A stretch of DNA of 64,000 nt from Carya illinoinensis. Its lineage: Eukaryota > Streptophyta > Magnoliopsida > Fagales > Juglandaceae. The DNA lies in assembly GCF_018687715.1 (NCBI RefSeq), contig NC_056764.1, forward strand, positions 14,585,001 to 14,649,000, written 5' to 3'. This document shows positions 1 to 12,049 of the stretch, piece after piece. The notes below the pieces were generated by a model, which was not told where the DNA came from, searched no databases, and saw only the letters and a program-made list of their open reading frames with translations. The position numbers and the translations under genes were made by a program. The number at the start of each line of letters is the position of its first letter. Within the stretch, counting starts at the first letter, position 1.

Positions 1-170
1 ATGAAAAATACATACTCCACAGTTGTTGTGGCCCCATGTATTCTACGTGTAAATACATACTCCACAGTTGTTGTGGCCCCATGTATTCTACACAAACTTG
101 ACTTAACATGAAAAATACATACTCCACAGTTGTTGTGGCCCCATGTATTCTACGTGACACAATTGTTGTG
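1..170 (-). repeat. Minisatellite inside the LTR, about 43-60 bp unit
   Basis: About four units contain the core CCACAGTTGTTGTGG, with spacers of different length between them. CCACA and TGTGG in the core can pair as a short hairpin. The same array occurs in the opposite orientation at 31005-31310 with more units, so copy number has changed between the two LTRs. Confidence 0.8.
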
Positions 171-2557
171 TCTCACGTAGTGTATGCATCACAATTGCTG
201 TGACCCCATACATAAGTAATCAAGATGAAACGTGACTGGAATACGAAATGACTGAAGCCCTGACGTAACATAACGTGACTTGAATATAACTTGAAATACA
301 TGACCAACTTAAAATAGAAACATTTTGTAACATGACATAACATATAATAGACAACATATTTAACATGACATACTTGTAATGTACAGTAATACATGACAGA
401 ATATATTATGTAACAGATAAAAATTGATGACAGAATAAATTCTGTATAATAGACAATTACGTGATAACTTGGCATAGCATGACATATATGATAACATACA
501 TACATACACTGTAGTTCCTTTACTTAGCACACATACACAGTAAACTGCTAGTAAGTTAAAAGCTCACTTACCTCGATCTCCGCGTTTCTTACAAAACTTC
601 AAGTGCGATCACGAGGAACTGTAATTAGTGATTCTAAAAGTTAGAACTAAATCACTAAATATTTGAAATATAGAAAATCACTAAATATTTCATTTTACTC
701 TCTACATGTGGGAAAATGACCGTTTTACCCATAACTTAAGGATTTTGCATACTAACTCCAAAAGTTTCTAAAATTTACATTCCTCATGTAAATTTTGTCC
801 TAAACTTAAATATCAACTCAGAAAAATTTAAAACAAAACACAACTATGAAGAACACATTATGGCCAAAACATCCATAAGCCATTTCTCTTGATTTTTGTT
901 GCAATTCCTTCCAACTTCAAAACTCATGCTTAAACCAAAATTTTGCAACAAACATCTTCCAATCCTAAGTTCAAAACCATACTTAAAACATCCATTTAGA
1001 AAAAACTAATAATCAACACCAAACTTTTTTGTAAAAAGATCCAAGCACTTGAATAACAAGTTTTGACCTTAAATCAAAACATTTCCAAGAATTTCAAAAA
1101 TCAAATCTTACTTCTAACATATTCATAATATCATCCTAACATCAACCATGCTTTAAATCATCAAACTAAAGTCACCAAAATCACAAAATAACATTTGGAG
1201 TTTTTGGTTTTACACTTAGTCCAAAAACAGAAACTTTTTCCTCAACTAGTTTTGATAAATCTCTTGATCTATGACTTAAAAATATTTGATCTTCAAACCA
1301 AACCATTACATGGTTTAAAAAGATGTCCTAAAACATATATAAGCTTCTAATTCAAGATCACATGGTTAGAAATTAACCAAAACATAAATTTAGCCAAGAA
1401 TATCCACACTTTGGCTTATCTGAATATCTCTTTGCATAAAATTTCATATCTTTGAAACTAACATCAATTATCTTCAAAATAATAATATAACATGTATATA
1501 AGATGTTTAGGATCCTCCAATAAAATTATCAAAGTCATTAGAATAGGTTTAGACCACCAAAGAATTAAACTTTCCCAAAACAGAAACTGTTTTTCCTCTT
1601 CCAGTTTCTAAGTTTCTAAATCTAAGAAACTTTTTCATCAAAACCTTTAATCATGCAAAAATCCTCAACCAATAGTCATATATACATATTAAAAATACTC
1701 CATAAAAATTTCGGACCAATATCTATCCATTAGCTTGGTCAAAAACTCCAAACTATAACATATTCTTCAGTTTATCTCCCAGAATGACCTTTCTATAGTT
1801 TACACAATATTTGACTGACCAAATGATCTTCAAATGGGGCAAATAAGATATCCATGTAAACTAGACTCAAAAAGGAATAACTTATGAAGGAGACTTTATG
1901 ATAAAACACTTACAACAGCTTCGAAATGGGCGTGCAAAAGACCTTTTAAAAGCTGTCCGAGAGAGAGTGTTTGATATTCTTTCAATGAAAAGTGTAAATG
2001 AAGATAATTTCGTGGGGAGAGGTGGCTGGAGATACTTATGGATGAGATATAGAAGAGATGAGGCTGGAGTTGAGAGTTGAGTGTAGTTTTCTCCTACCCA
2101 AAATATGTATAAAAGATTATCTCATAATATTCTATCCAATAGTATCTACAAAAAATCAACTTAAGATATTTTTATCTAATAATATCTATAAAAATCAACT
2201 CAAAATATTTTTACCCAATAATATTCATGAAAATTACCTCAAGATATTTCTTTTTATCCAATAATATCTACAGTTTTGAACAGACGTTTTGTCCGAAAAT
2301 ATGATAAAATGTTATTGCGCCATAAGACTTTAAATAACTCTCCGAGTCTAATGGCACAAACCATAATACATTTTGATACTTCTAACTATCTCCAATAATC
2401 AAAAACACACTTCTGATACCATAGTAAATAATAACACTAACTATGTAGTTAGACAAAAACCTATACGATTAATGGATTCGTGAAAACTTATGGGGTTTTC
2501 ACGAGGTTCATAAAGTTAATAGAAATTTCACAATTGAATTTCTAGCGGGCTGTTACA
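1..2557 (-). mobile_element. Large LTR (probably solo, Gypsy-type), cut by the window edge
   Basis: This is the reverse complement of most of the complete LTR at 28776-31994. Read on the minus strand it starts at 2557 with TGTAACAGCCCGCTAG, and shared blocks follow in the same order as far as the minisatellite at 1-170. About 0.65 kb of the 3' end lies outside the window. No retrotransposon protein is visible inside it. It interrupts an NLR pseudogene; the five bases outside its TG end (ACTTC, 2558-2562) are the expected target duplication, but the partner copy is out of view. The length and the TGTAAC...CA style resemble Tekay/Del chromovirus LTRs; that assignment is inference. Confidence 0.8.
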
Positions 2558-3617
2558 ACTTCCAACAGTTGCAATAGCAATAGGTAAACGTCCACATTCA
2601 TCTTCAACCATTTTGGTTTTTTTTTTTGTAGACTAGGGGTGACAGTACATGAATTACCTGCTATCTCTCTAAAAAACTTCCATGCTTCTTCTTTAGATAA
2701 GACTTCGATTGAAAAAATCTTCTAAGTCTCCATTTAACTGCAAGTTAGTTCATTTCTTGAGGTAAGCAAGATTTTCCAATTATTATCTTTATCTCTATGG
2801 CGAATTCCAATAGTCTCGAGATCAAGTGGTTCCCAAACATCATCCAATATTATAAGGACCTTCCTACTCTTCACCAGTCTTGAATGTAGTTGAGCTGCTC
2901 TTCCCGATTAAGACTCTTCATTAAGTTTCGGGCCTAGGCGCTCTGCAATTTCGGCTTGAATCTCCTTCAAGTTTGGATTTTGAGACACCACTGCAATTGC
3001 AACTTTATCAAATAAATTATCACCTTTCACTCTTTTGGCTATCTCTTTGGCCATTTCTGTCTTCCCGATACCTCCCATACCACATATCGCAATCATGTCC
3101 ATCTTGTCATCCTTTAGAGCCTCCAAAACTTGGTTAATCTTTGTCTTTCTTGAGTCGAAATTCTTAAAGTGTCCATTGGATGTTGATCCTATTTCCAACG
3201 GAGGAGCACGAATGAACACACGATCATATTTTTCACCTTCTTGTAGTAGCACAATTATGGCTCGAGTATTCTTTTGAGCTTTCTTACCTAAGGAGTAACG
3301 AAACTTTAGGTTTGGAAACCACCCGTTCAAGCACATCGTATTAGCTTTAACATCTTCTTCAAGGAATTTTCCAAGCTCTTCAATTCTTATGTCCACATTT
3401 GTTTTCCAGTCCGAACTTCACGTGTGATTACTTCTTGATTCCATTCAGCTGTTTAAACAGATTGTTGCACAGCCTCCTTCTTTAAAAGTAGCTTTTGATA
3501 ATGCTCTTTTACTGTCGTGATGTTACTCTTGTAGGAAATCAGATAGCCAACATGTTCTCCGAAAGGAGGAACCAAGTATTCTCCAATTTTTCCGACAATT
3601 GACACCACAATCTCCAT
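2558..3617 (-). pseudogene. CC-NB-ARC disease-resistance (NLR) pseudogene, 5' part
   Basis: This is a remnant of an intracellular immune receptor. Reading down the minus strand, an ATG at 3617-3615 opens a coiled-coil-like N-terminus (MEIVVSIVGKIGEYLVPPFG), typical of RPS2/At4g27190-like CNLs, and an in-frame stop follows after about 56 codons. A second frame, readable from 3396 to 2908, carries the P-loop GMGGIGKT (about 3081-3058). After another stop the kinase-2 motif KVLIILDDVWE is seen near 2860-2828. Further frame changes lead to a GLPL-type motif, GRLPIAIATVG, ending next to the LTR boundary at 2557. The rest of the NB-ARC and the LRR region would lie left of the window. Stops, frameshifts and the LTR insertion make it non-functional. 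The family call is firm; no specific orthologue is assigned. Confidence 0.85.
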
Positions 3618-4529
3618 TTATTTTTCTTCTTTCTTTTGTTCGTTCTCTACTTTTGCAATTTTTTATTTTCCTTTTTCACTCTTGATTTTTTGGTAAATAC
3701 ATGAAATGAGAAATGAGATGGAGAACGATAAGTTCACAACTAAATTGAAAAATAAGAATAAAAATATTTCGAAACCAATATCAATGAAAAACACTAACTA
3801 GACACAATATAGTAAAAATTAATTTGCCTCCTATTGCCCATTTATAGATCAAAGAAACATAAAATAGAAAGGAAAACAAAAACAAAAAGCTTGATATATA
3901 GTAAAATATTGTGACAAAAAGATATGAAGAAATACCAAAATGATCAAGGAAATATATCACTAAGTAGACATAAATGAAAGAAATACAATTCTTTACTTTG
4001 CATGTATACAAGGAATTCCTTCTATGCAAAGCAAAGAATTTTGGTGAAAACTTGCTTTAAACCAATAATGATTTGAACATAAATGCCTTGTGGCTAACTA
4101 TGTGAACAAAAATGATCATATGTATCAGGTAAAATGGGTGCAATCTCTAATGTTGGTGTTAGGTCCTTACTACCATACTAGAGGGTAGAAATTTAGAAAT
4201 TCAATACATTTTTGGACACTCAAAACAGTATCAAATAAAATGGTGTATTAATAATACTCAAATTTCTATATCACTTAACTTGGTCATAGTTCATTTATCT
4301 AGTTGTATACAGTGATTATATAAATATAGACTCAACAAAAATAGACTAAAATGATCTATGTTGCATTAACTTTAATATCATTGTTTGCCTTTTGGACAAA
4401 CATTTATGTCTAATTTATTGTTGAGAAACTTTTCGAATCCAAAGATCATAATGATAAAACTGGAAATCAAGGTAGCAAAATAGATAAGAGGATAAAACCA
4501 AAGTACTAGTTAAGAACTTAACCCAAAAT
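3618..4529. other. Intergenic, 5' flank of the NLR pseudogene
   Basis: This is AT-rich sequence upstream of the NLR start. I see no coding homology and no clear repeat structure. The minus-strand reading frame at 3781-4029 has a hydrophobic, low-complexity translation and is probably chance. Confidence 0.5.
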
Positions 4530-5221
4530 GAAATAATATAAGGAAATGCTACAACTCCAATATATCTAAGTAGTAAGGAGATGGGCCCTTGGAACCTAGC
4601 CTACTTGCCCATTCCGCTAGAGGATTATGACCCATGGTCGCAGTTGTGAATCTGTAAGTTTTACATGGTTGTGGGTCACGGCAATGCCCCAATGAAATGC
4701 CAAAACCACATATTCTATACTCCAAAATGACTAGTAAATAATAGAATTACAACCTCATTGGAGCAAGACTTCTCATTTTCAAGTAATGTAGGAGCCTATA
4801 CATCACTTAGCTTTATCACTTATCAGGATGTTGTATCACAATATCTCCCTTATATTCCTTATGACCTTGTCAGGCTAGTTTGTTGTAGGTGGCACGACAC
4901 AAATTCCACATTTCTGGTTGGGTTAGGATAGAGAAGTTTTAATTGGATACTTTACAAGATCTTAGCCACACTTATTAAATATTTTTGGACACTTGGCACC
5001 AAGAGGAATCATGAAAGAAAAATAGTAAAGGAAATCAAGCTTTGTAACTATGCCACATAAGCAAAATACTATTTCATTCAGCCATCTAATCTGTGCCAAA
5101 CGAAATAGGGTTTCAACCGTAGTGAAACTCCAAATACATGAAATCTAATTGAAACCCCAAAATTTTGGTTGAAACCGAAACCATAAACGGTTTTCCCAAA
5201 CCCCAAAGTTTGCCTCCCAAC

Positions 5222-5889
5222 CAAAGTTTTGAATACCATTTCAATGACCATTTCGGTTAAGGCACTGGAATGAAATATTTCGGTATTGGTATGTTTCGAA
5301 GTACCATTTTGGAATTAATTATATATTATATATAAATATTTATATGTATATATAAACTAACAATTATTAAAATAAATACATACATATATATATATATATA
5401 TGTAAGTGTGTATCATGTATGTGTATATATATAGAAGAATTAAAAATTTATAAAATAAACATATGTTGGAAAAAATCACAAACTTGAGTTAAAACACACA
5501 CACACACAAAAAAAAAAAAAAAGATAAATTGTTAAATAATGATATTTAACAAAATGGAGAATGAGGGGACATATTTAAAGTTATAAAAAAAATTAAATTT
5601 ATATAAATATATTTTATATTTTAGAATTAATTAAATAGCATTTGGATTTAAAATTTATAAAAATGCTATCTAAGTATAAAAAAATTACAAAAATAGCCCG
5701 AAACGGAATGGGAACCGAAACACTCAATTCCAACCAAAATGGTCAGAATTTTACTAGAATGGCCGAAATGGGACCGGAATGACCGGAATTGAAACGAAAT
5801 GGAATAGGGCGGTCGAGTGTACCGAATACTATACCGGAACGTCAAATTCCTGTCATTCTGACCAGAATGAAACGGAATTCAAAACCATG
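5222..5889 (-). repeat. 650-bp repeat family, copy 1 (GGAATG-rich ends, AT-rich core)
   Basis: The ends are near-inverted (CAAAGTTTTGAAT on the left, GAATTCAAAACC on the right), followed inwards by repeated GGAATG/CCGGAAT motifs. The AT core carries a TATATA-rich segment also found at 55176-55729 and 59727-60381. This copy is inverted relative to the other two. It looks like a non-autonomous DNA transposon; no transposase is present and no clean target duplication is seen. Confidence 0.65.
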
Positions 5890-6052
5890 CTCCAAACCCT
5901 AAACCTGGTTTTTACTTAGTATTTAATCACTTGATTAAATCACTTTCACATGCTATTAACCACTCAAATTCATTTTATGATATCATTATTTATTCTTTTA
6001 AAGTTTGAAAATTTATTGGGCCAAAAAAATTAGATTTTGGTTTGATAGCAAC

Positions 6053-6212
6053 TCAAACCCCAAAAAAACCCTATTGAAACCCTAAATAGAAGCCCATTTA
6101 GTTGATGCTCATAAATTAAGCCACCTTGGCAATCAAACCCCAGCAAAACCCTATTGAAACCCTAAATAGAAGCCCATTCAGTTGATGCTCATAAATTAAG
6201 CCACCTTGACAA
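6053..6212. repeat. 80-bp tandem duplication
   Basis: Units 6053-6132 and 6133-6212 are nearly identical. Both contain ACCCTATTGAAACCCTAAAT and GCTCATAAATTAAGCCACCT. It lies within the diverged LTR sequence. Confidence 0.85.
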
Positions 6213-8834
6213 GGCTTGCAGAGGAAGTTTTCCCCCTGCCGTAGCTAACCAAAAACTTTCCAAAACAACCACAAATAGTACACGTTGTGAAGGCAAAAGG
6301 CCACCTCACTCTTCCCTCTCACAAGGTAGTCCAAGGCAAAAAACCATGTGCTAGTTTTGCCCCTTGTTTCGGCTGACAAAACCATCATACCAAGTGACAT
6401 TCATAGCCTACCATCACCCTTCACAAGTTTACAAGGTGTCCAAGTTCCTTCCCACCTTATTTCATCATTATTAAACTCTTTTCTCAAAGAGCAAACCAGG
6501 AAGACTCTCGGGCTGAGTTTCTAGCTCAATTTGTGCAACATTTTTGAAGTAAGTGTAAGTATTTTATCACAAAGTCTCCTTCACAAGAGTTTTTTCTATT
6601 TGAGTCTAGTTTCTGGGAATATATTTTATGTTAATTTTAGTGGTCATGTGATTGGTCAAAATTTGGTTTAAGCATGAAAATGTCAGTATGCTCGATAAAC
6701 TAGACAGCATATGATATTTTGATAACTTTGACCAAGTTATTGGCAAGATCTTAGCCTGATCCTATTATGGAGTACTATAGTTAACATGCTTATATGAAAT
6801 TGTGATGAGTATTAGTTGCATGTTATAAGCTTTTGAGAAACTTGTTACTTAAATCTAAGAAGTTGAAAACTGGAATGAGTAAAACAGTTTCTGTTTTATG
6901 TAAGCTTGAATCTTTTGATACAAAAACATAATCCAATAGCTTTGATATTTTTATATGATGATCCTAAGACATTTTTTTTTTTTTACATGTTAGGATGTAA
7001 TTTTAAGGGTCTTTTGTGTTGGTTTTGAAGATATGATTTTTTATACATGAAAATGTTTGACTAAGTTAGAAATTTGAAGTTTCTAGATAGATCTATGTTT
7101 TGGTTTAATTTCGGCCATGTAATCTTGAGATTGATATTTGGATCTACTCTAGGACATGACTTTTAACAATATAATGTCGTAGGTGTATGATTATTTTCAT
7201 GAAATGTTTTAGATCAAGTAGTTTGATCAAAACCAAACATCAAGGAAATCGGTTTTGGTGAAAGTATTGAGGTTGAGTACTTCAAAATGGATTTTTGTAA
7301 TTTTTGTGGTCTTTGCTTGATGATTCAAAGCATGATATTTCTTATGAGTATGTTATAAGTATATTGGAAGTAAGTTTTTGAACTTTTGGAATTCTTGGAA
7401 ATGTTTTAAAAATGGACAAAACCTTGAGAATCAAGGGTTGTGTTTTTTGTTAAAAAGCTTGAAGCTTTTTATTAAAACAATTTGTGATTTTGTGAAGGGG
7501 ATTTTTGTTGGTTGTTTTAGTATGCAATTTCGGCATAGGATACGATTTTCTAGGTTGAAATATTTTGGTTTAAGCATGAGAAATGTGGTTTTATAGCATT
7601 GCATCAAAAATAAGAAAAATGGCCTATGTGTGGTTCGACTTTGATGAGTTTGTTATAGTTGTGATGAGTTTTAAATTTTTCTAATTAGATATTTATACTT
7701 GGGACAAATGTTATATGAGAAATGTAAATTTTGGTGAGTTTTGAAATTAAGATGTAAAATCCTTAAGTTATGAATAAAATAGACATTTGCTCATATGTAG
7801 AAGGATAAAATTGTAGTTTTACTCTGAGATAGTATTTTTCTTGTTTCTAAACTATTAGTGATGAAGTTCCTAATGTTTAGAAATTCCTACTTACAATTTT
7901 ATTCTGTGACGCGACAGTCAATATAAGTTAGCTTCTAACTTACTATCAGATTACTATGTATATATGTTGGTATGGAAACTATTGTTTTTGTACTTATGTT
8001 ATCATACAATCCACGCTATGCCATGTCACTTTATATATGTCTGTTATATAATATTATGTCATAAAATATTTATTTGTTATATGATATATTCTATCACATA
8101 ATATTTATTTATTACACATTATACTCTATCACATAATGTTTATCAGTTACATGTTATGTCATGTCTAGAAATGATTGTGTATTTTATGTTACTTCATGCC
8201 ATTCGTCTTACGTACATGTCACATTACGTTGCCTCGGGTCATTTGTCCTTTCATTTCATTTCGTTTCATGTCACGTTATGTCTCACATATAGTTTGTGTA
8301 TTTCAAAACCAGTATTTCTACATCAAGTCAAATCTATTTATGTTTATCATGACTCTAAGTGTTATGATGGAGTAATATCCTAATGAAACTCATTTGTTCA
8401 CACTAGAGTATCTAAACTAGTGTGAAATTTCCCAGGTTTACAAGGTAAAGATCAACAAATTTCAAACGGGTCCTAAATAACTTGTTACTAGAATGAAGTC
8501 AGGAAATTTTTCAAGAAATAAAATTATCCAAACAAATATTGTATATTGCTATATGTATGCTAGGTGTATAGTGATTTTAATTGTCATGAAAGGGGGCAAG
8601 TAATATTGTGTTGCATGTCCCAACCCTTTAGATGTTCGTTCGATCCCAAGTAGAATGTAAAGGCATCACAGGAAGGCCTAAACCACATAACCTATAGGCT
8701 TCCAAAATGATCAATCAATAAGACAATTGGAACTTCATTAGAATAATAAAAAAAAGCAAGAACTTCTCATTCCCAAGTAATATGAAATCCCATAGATTAT
8801 CTACCTTTATCTCTTATCATAATAGGGTATCACA

Positions 8835-9496
8835 GTCACGGCCATGAAGATTTGTGTTTCTATAAACAAATATGGGGTTTTCTTTTGGTTTTTTGTGATT
8901 TTTTTGATGTATTTGTGATGTTGTGCTATTTTTTGTGAACAATACATTGTTGGAAAGGGTGGTCGGATGATGATGGTGCCAATCCACCTGCTGCCAAGCA
9001 GATGTGGATGAGGACAAGCTGTGGGGGTGATGTTTAGCCATCAGTCCAAGTGAGACTGGCTGCAGGAGGGGTAGCCACCTGCCTGAATAGGACGGGTAGC
9101 ACCCATACTAAGTACAAACAATTTAATATCATCTTGTTTTAATTTTTTTTAAACCTTTCAATTATTTAATTGGTGTTATAGAAGGAAATAGATTTAGGTT
9201 AATTTTGAAATCAAGCCTAATTGTGATAGGGCAAAAAAATATGTGTGTAAACATAGAGTAAACAAAGAATATTAGAAATATATACCTTATGATTTATAAA
9301 TTTATATTAAGATATGATAAGATATTGATGAAATATTTATTTTATATTTAGTTTACAAAAGAAAATGAAAACCGGGGTGGCCCCCTTACTCCATCTTGAC
9401 TAACATAATAGTTTTCCTCTTTCTTGTTTTTATTCATTTTCTGAACCCGTTTCTATTTTTTTTAATTTTTGGTTCTTCTATTTTTTATTCTTGTTT

Positions 9497-9572
<76 letters not shown>

Positions 9573-10640
9573 TAGGTTATGGTAATTGACCTCTTGTTCC
9601 TAATTTTGTTCGTTGATTTGAGAATATAGTTACAATTGGAGATGTAGAAAAACAACCCTGCAACCAATGACTAGGACAAGAGAATAATAGGTTTATGAAA
9701 CCAATATGCCAAGTAAAAACACAAGTTTATGAGACATTACGTCTCATGCATATATTTTCAAATCAAAGAATTATTCAATAAAAAAAAAAATTAATAGCAA
9801 ATTGAGACAAAGAATCATCATGTTGCAGAAACATCTAAAGGAAGAAACAAAGTATTTGAAGTTTGTGTGACTTACCTCGAATTCCTTCTCTAGAAAGCAG
9901 ATTAGAATTAATAACAAAGAAATTAAGCAATGGATTGGAACAAAGTGATGTTGACAAACAATATCGGAGCACCAGAGCGATATTGAGCAAATGTAGTTGA
10001 GATAGTCAACAAGTATGTACTTATATGAGTCTAAACTCCTTGGGCAAGAAAATGTAGATGCCAAGATGATCTAATTCTTTCTTGGCCATTTTGTCAATGA
10101 TGTTCTTTTCTTTATAGGCACTCCTACCTTTCTTTCTTGGAAACCAATCTCAAGAATATGTTAAGAAAGGCATATTTGCTCTCTAGGATATGTAAGTTAT
10201 GTTTTAAGAAATAAAAAAATAAGAGTAAACAAAAGACAAAGTAACTAAAGAGGAATAAAAGGAAAATGGAGAAAAGAATGTGATTGTTAATAGGCCATAG
10301 CTAGCCAAGAATGTTCTCTCTCTTGATCAACATTTGGATCTTCCTTTAAAACCAACTCAAGGATATAGAAGAAATGTCCAATTTAGGTTCTAGAATGAGA
10401 ATTGAACCTCATTCAAGAAATTGAATAGCCGTCGAAAAACGTTATTCTTAAGTAGTTCTTCAATGACTTTTATTTGTAGATAATAGATAGTATTGATGCC
10501 AAGACACCTGGTATGGGAACATCCAATTACCACCACAATTAGCTAGCGTTGAGGCTTGCTTAAATTGGCCACACGAATGATGATTTCGACTTATGTCCCA
10601 AAGAAAAGGATCGTCGTAGTGAGTCTTCAACACTAACACT
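8835..10640. other. Intergenic, AT-rich, no recognised gene
   Basis: The segment at 8840-9110 is richer in GC, but its frames give only low-complexity protein (His/Ser/Asn-rich on the minus strand, 9041-8817). A long TC microsatellite lies at 9501-9568. A minus-strand frame at 9771-10064 is uninterrupted for 97 codons but matches no family I recognise. Confidence 0.5.
9501..9568. repeat. (TC)34 microsatellite
   Basis: An uninterrupted TC dinucleotide array of about 68 bases, and so likely polymorphic in length. Confidence 0.95.
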
Positions 10641-10855
10641 AGGGGTTCGATTTGGCACTATAAAATTTTCATCTCAAACTCAAGATTCTCATCTCATTAT
10701 TACAATTTTTCCAAGTTTCCATATAAAATATAATAAATAATTCAATTTTTTCTTAACTTTTTCATTCTAAAATAATATTATTATTAAAATATAATATTTT
10801 AATATTTCATCTTAAAACTCAAAATTCTCATCTCACTTACCAAACCGAACCTAGA
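10641..10855. mobile_element. MITE with inverted ends (GGTTCGATTTGG...CCAAACCGAACC)
   Basis: A short AT-rich element has imperfect terminal inverted repeats at about 10644-10655 and 10840-10851. Subterminal CTCATCTCA motifs occur at both ends. The interior resembles the MITE family at 14500-14853 and 47040-50838 (segments such as TTCAATTTTTTC and TATAAAATATAATAAATAATTC). There is no coding capacity. Confidence 0.6.
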
Positions 10856-11167
10856 TCTCTCTCTTTTTTCCACCATCTTCTCAACCTAACAATGCTTACA
10901 GTTTCTTTGCTACCTTGGAAGTTGTTGGCACTGTTGATCTCAACCAACTCTCAGATCCCGTGTGGTGTTCCCTCCTTTCGTTAAGCCTTTGCCACATGAC
11001 CTCTCGTTATTCGGAGTAAAGCTCTGCTGCTCTCATTAGTTGGAATTCTTTCCAAATTTTTATCTTTCAAAAACGAACATACAGACTTGATATTATTGCC
11101 AAGAATTCTATGTCTGCTTGCCTATAGAAGAATTGTTCCATTTATCCCATTGTCGTGTAGCTCCATC
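10856..11167. other. Intergenic, nothing recognised
   Basis: Slightly CT-rich sequence between two transposon-like elements. I see no coding motif or repeat structure. Confidence 0.4.
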
Positions 11168-11959
11168 TAGGGCTGTAAATCGATCTTGTCTAGTGATGGA
11201 CCATCATTTTCTTTAGACCAAACCGGGCTGAACATTTATAGGGATTGGACTGGACCAGTAACTATCGGTCTGGTTGGTCCTAATTATTTTATTATTTTTT
11301 CATTTTTTAAATAAATTAATAAAAAATTATTTAAATTACTAAATTAAAATTACGTGAATTATTAATGTGAATTATGTAACTACCTCATTAAAAAAATATT
11401 TTACTATAATCATATTTATGATATTAATAGTTACTGCTTACTAACTACGATTTTATTCTTTAGTATATATAATTGTTAATAATTCATACATTTTATATAT
11501 GGTTAATGAATATCAAATAATTTCATTGTACATAGATTATTTATGTTTGCTTGCAACTTAGGTATTTAAAAGAAATTATCCAATTATTTTAATTAAGTGT
11601 AAAGTAGAGTATGTATGAATGTATGATGTATTAACTACTTACATATAATAACATAAATTATCACATGATTTTATTATTAATTGATAGCATATATTATTTT
11701 ATATTTTATATGGTCAATGATAATAAATTAGATAAAAATTACATCAATAACTTATATAATTACTATATAAAAATAGTATATTAAATTTTTAAAAATATTT
11801 TTAAAATATATATATAGTGGTTCAGTCTGATCCGGTCCAAAATTTGTAAACCTCGGGACTGGACCGAATTTCATCGGTCCACATATTTTGGAACTAAGAC
11901 CGACCGGTCCAAAATTTGGTCCGATCCAGCCCTTCCGGACTAAATTCTTTACAGCCCTA
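11168..11959. mobile_element. 792-bp non-autonomous TIR element
   Basis: It is bounded by a perfect 12-bp inverted repeat, TAGGGCTGTAAA (11168-11179) and TTTACAGCCCTA (11948-11959). Subterminal CGGTCC/GGACCG motifs are repeated at both ends and the core is very AT-rich. This layout fits a non-autonomous hAT-like element. I could not find a convincing 8-bp target duplication. No transposase is encoded. Confidence 0.75.
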
Positions 11960-12049
11960 ACCTCCTTTCGTAAAGCTTTTTTAAAGAGTTATTTTATTAA
12001 CTACTTTATGACCCTTTCTTTCTCTCCACTGAATGTTTGTTGTAAAGTA

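Larger units (their letters stand above)
4530..8834 (+). mobile_element. Diverged, broken LTR sequence related to the 3.2-kb LTR
   Basis: Several blocks match the complete LTR at 28776-31994 in order on the plus strand. 4930-5090 matches about 29130-29260; 6545-6660 matches about 29590-29700; 7720-7960 matches about 30410-30640; and 8540-8670 matches about 31870-31994, including a CATCACA end. Two similar terminal segments ending in GTATCACA lie at about 4690-4840 and 8671-8834. This suggests a subfamily with a longer 3' end, or two overlapping remnants. A 650-bp repeat (5222-5889) and an 80-bp tandem duplication (6053-6212) interrupt it. Its left boundary is not clear, and no protein-coding domain is visible. 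Confidence 0.6.

Noticed and set aside
173..505. Minus-strand open frame of 110 codons.
   Set aside because: It lies in the LTR and has a Tyr/Cys/Val-rich low-complexity translation. The same frame pattern recurs in the other LTR copy (30586-30949).
8175..8383. Overlapping short frames rich in Tyr, His and Ser.
   Set aside because: They lie in diverged LTR sequence made of ATGT/CATG repeats and are not a gene.
9771..10140. Possible LRR remnant of the NLR gene on the minus strand (phrases such as LPKEFR).
   Set aside because: Only a few residues resemble an LRR and the consensus spacing is absent. The NLR remainder should lie left of position 1 instead.
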